Assembly: GCA_024278155.1 (NCBI GenBank)
Contig: JAJRTT010000477.1
Location: 1 to 6,321 of the forward strand
Direction: 5' to 3'
Length of the DNA stretch: 6,321 nt
Source: Bacteroidota bacterium
GTDB taxonomy: Bacteria > Bacteroidota > Bacteroidia > Bacteroidales > JAADJA01
In this document: positions 5,405 to 6,321 of the stretch, one piece after another
How positions within the stretch are numbered: position 1 is the first letter of the stretch
Layout: the number at the start of each line of letters is the position of its first letter
Program-made: the position numbers and the translations under genes
Notes under the pieces: generated by a model
The model's input: the letters and a program-made list of their open reading frames with translations, nothing else
Databases searched by the model: none
What the model was told of the DNA's origin: nothing

Positions 5405-6321
5405 AGGAATACTTTACGCTAGTGCTGAAAGGGATTGCCATGGGCGCGGCAAATGTTATCCCAGGCGTTTCGGGCGGTACGCTCGCACTTATCACAGGGA
5501 TTTTTGAGCGTTTGATAAATGCCATCAAATCATTTGACATTACTGCAGTAAAATTGTTGTTCTCCTTTAAATTAAAGGATTTCGCCAAGCATATCGACCT
5601 TTATTTCCTGCTTTCCGTTTTTGGTGGGATTGCCGTTGCGATCATTTCCCTCGCAAAACTTTTCGATTTCCTGTTTACCAATTACCCGGTGTATATCTGG
5701 TCCTTCTTTTTTGGGCTGGTGCTTGCATCTGTTTATTTTGTGGGGAAAACCGTTGAAAAATGGAGCCCTGCGGTAATCACGACTTTTGTTATTGGTGTCA
5801 TTTTCGCGATCCTTATTTCTGTCCTCAACCCGGCTTCGGAAAACAGCAGCACAATTTATCTTGTGCTTTGTGGCGTGGTCGCTATTTGCAGTATGATACT
5901 CCCCGGGCTTTCGGGCTCTTTTGTCCTTATCCTGATGGGAAATTATCAACTTGTAATGATAGATGCCGTGAACGACCGCAATCTTGGGATCTTGATTCCG
6001 GTGGGGATTGGTGCCGCAGGAGGATTGATTGTATTTTCCCACATACTGTCATGGGTTTTTAAAAAATACAGGAACCAAACTATTTCCCTTTTGACCGGGT
6101 TTATACTGGGTTCCTTAAGTGTGTTGTGGCCATGGCAAGAACCGGTTTTCCTTATTGACAATACTGGTGCACCTATCTTAAAACATGGTGAAAAAATAGT
6201 GGAGCATTACCAAAAATTTATCCCGGAATCTTTTGATATGTCAATTGTTCTTGCAATTCTTTTTGCCATAACCGGGATTGTTTCCATTTGGTTAATCGAA
6301 AAAACAGCAGCCGAAAAATGA
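5401..6321 (+). CDS. DUF368 / PopT-family polyprenyl-phosphate translocase
   Basis: This is a 306-residue polytopic inner-membrane protein, full length for DUF368, with its stop at the last base of the window. DUF368 members (PopT) have been reported to carry undecaprenyl phosphate back across the cytoplasmic membrane so the lipid carrier can be reused for peptidoglycan and surface polymers. The family signature KGIAMGAANVIPGVSGGT is at 10-27. A second, related motif MILPGLSGSFVLILMG is at 165-180, suggesting an internal duplication (PGVSGG at 21-26, PGLSGS at 168-173). Further hydrophobic segments lie near 67-88, 97-116, 124-142, 153-164, 195-219, 227-243 and 280-299. The hydrophilic stretch at 250-278 is probably a loop. 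There is no cleavable signal peptide; the first hydrophobic segment is part of the signature. Substrate assignment rests on family membership, not on residues I can test here. Confidence 0.92.
   Translation: MKEYFTLVLKGIAMGAANVIPGVSGGTLALITGIFERLINAIKSFDITAVKLLFSFKLKDFAKHIDLYFLLSVFGGIAVAIISLAKLFDFLFTNYPVYIWSFFFGLVLASVYFVGKTVEKWSPAVITTFVIGVIFAILISVLNPASENSSTIYLVLCGVVAICSMILPGLSGSFVLILMGNYQLVMIDAVNDRNLGILIPVGIGAAGGLIVFSHILSWVFKKYRNQTISLLTGFILGSLSVLWPWQEPVFLIDNTGAPILKHGEKIVEHYQKFIPESFDMSIVLAILFAITGIVSIWLIEKTAAEK

Overview
The window reads as an ordinary chromosomal segment of a Bacteroidota bacterium, most like Flavobacteriia/Cytophagia-type relatives; I cannot place it more finely. The support is threefold. 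The RecR, GlmM-type mutase and DUF368 sequences have Bacteroidota-like character. Shine-Dalgarno sequences are absent before the genes. Several genes are preceded by the Bacteroidota -7 box TAnnTTTG: exact matches lie ahead of recR, glmM and the TPR gene.

Layout. Positions 1-670 (minus) hold the N-terminal 223 codons of a secreted MORN/YwqK-type repeat protein that runs off the left edge. It is divergent from recR (755-1369, plus), the recombination mediator. Three bases after the recR stop, and convergent with it, lies a 75-residue basic protein with ribbon-helix-helix-like character (1373-1600, minus). Positions 1601-2402 contain no credible gene; 1757-2295 is an array of palindrome-rich repeats (two long units of 220 and 236 bp, one 59-bp deletion derivative and one terminal stub). 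Next comes a phosphoglucosamine/phosphohexose mutase, glmM-like (2403-3794, minus). A divergent promoter region separates it from a cytoplasmic TPR protein (3995-5404, plus), whose stop codon overlaps the start of a DUF368/PopT-family polyprenyl-phosphate translocase (5401-6321) in an ATGA overlap. That last gene ends exactly at the window end.

How they fit together. The right half has an envelope theme: a GlmM-type mutase supplies amino-sugar phosphate for UDP-GlcNAc and peptidoglycan, while DUF368/PopT proteins return undecaprenyl phosphate across the membrane for reuse. The TPR protein is translationally coupled to the translocase and is an uncharacterised candidate partner. The left half (secreted MORN protein, recR, small DNA-binding-like protein) shows no shared pathway.

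The most unusual item is the repeat array. Each long unit carries five hairpins in fixed order. Two of them are inverted copies of each other placed symmetrically around a perfect 22-bp central palindrome, and one hairpin shows a compensatory base-pair change between copies. No protein-coding system that I would call new is visible.
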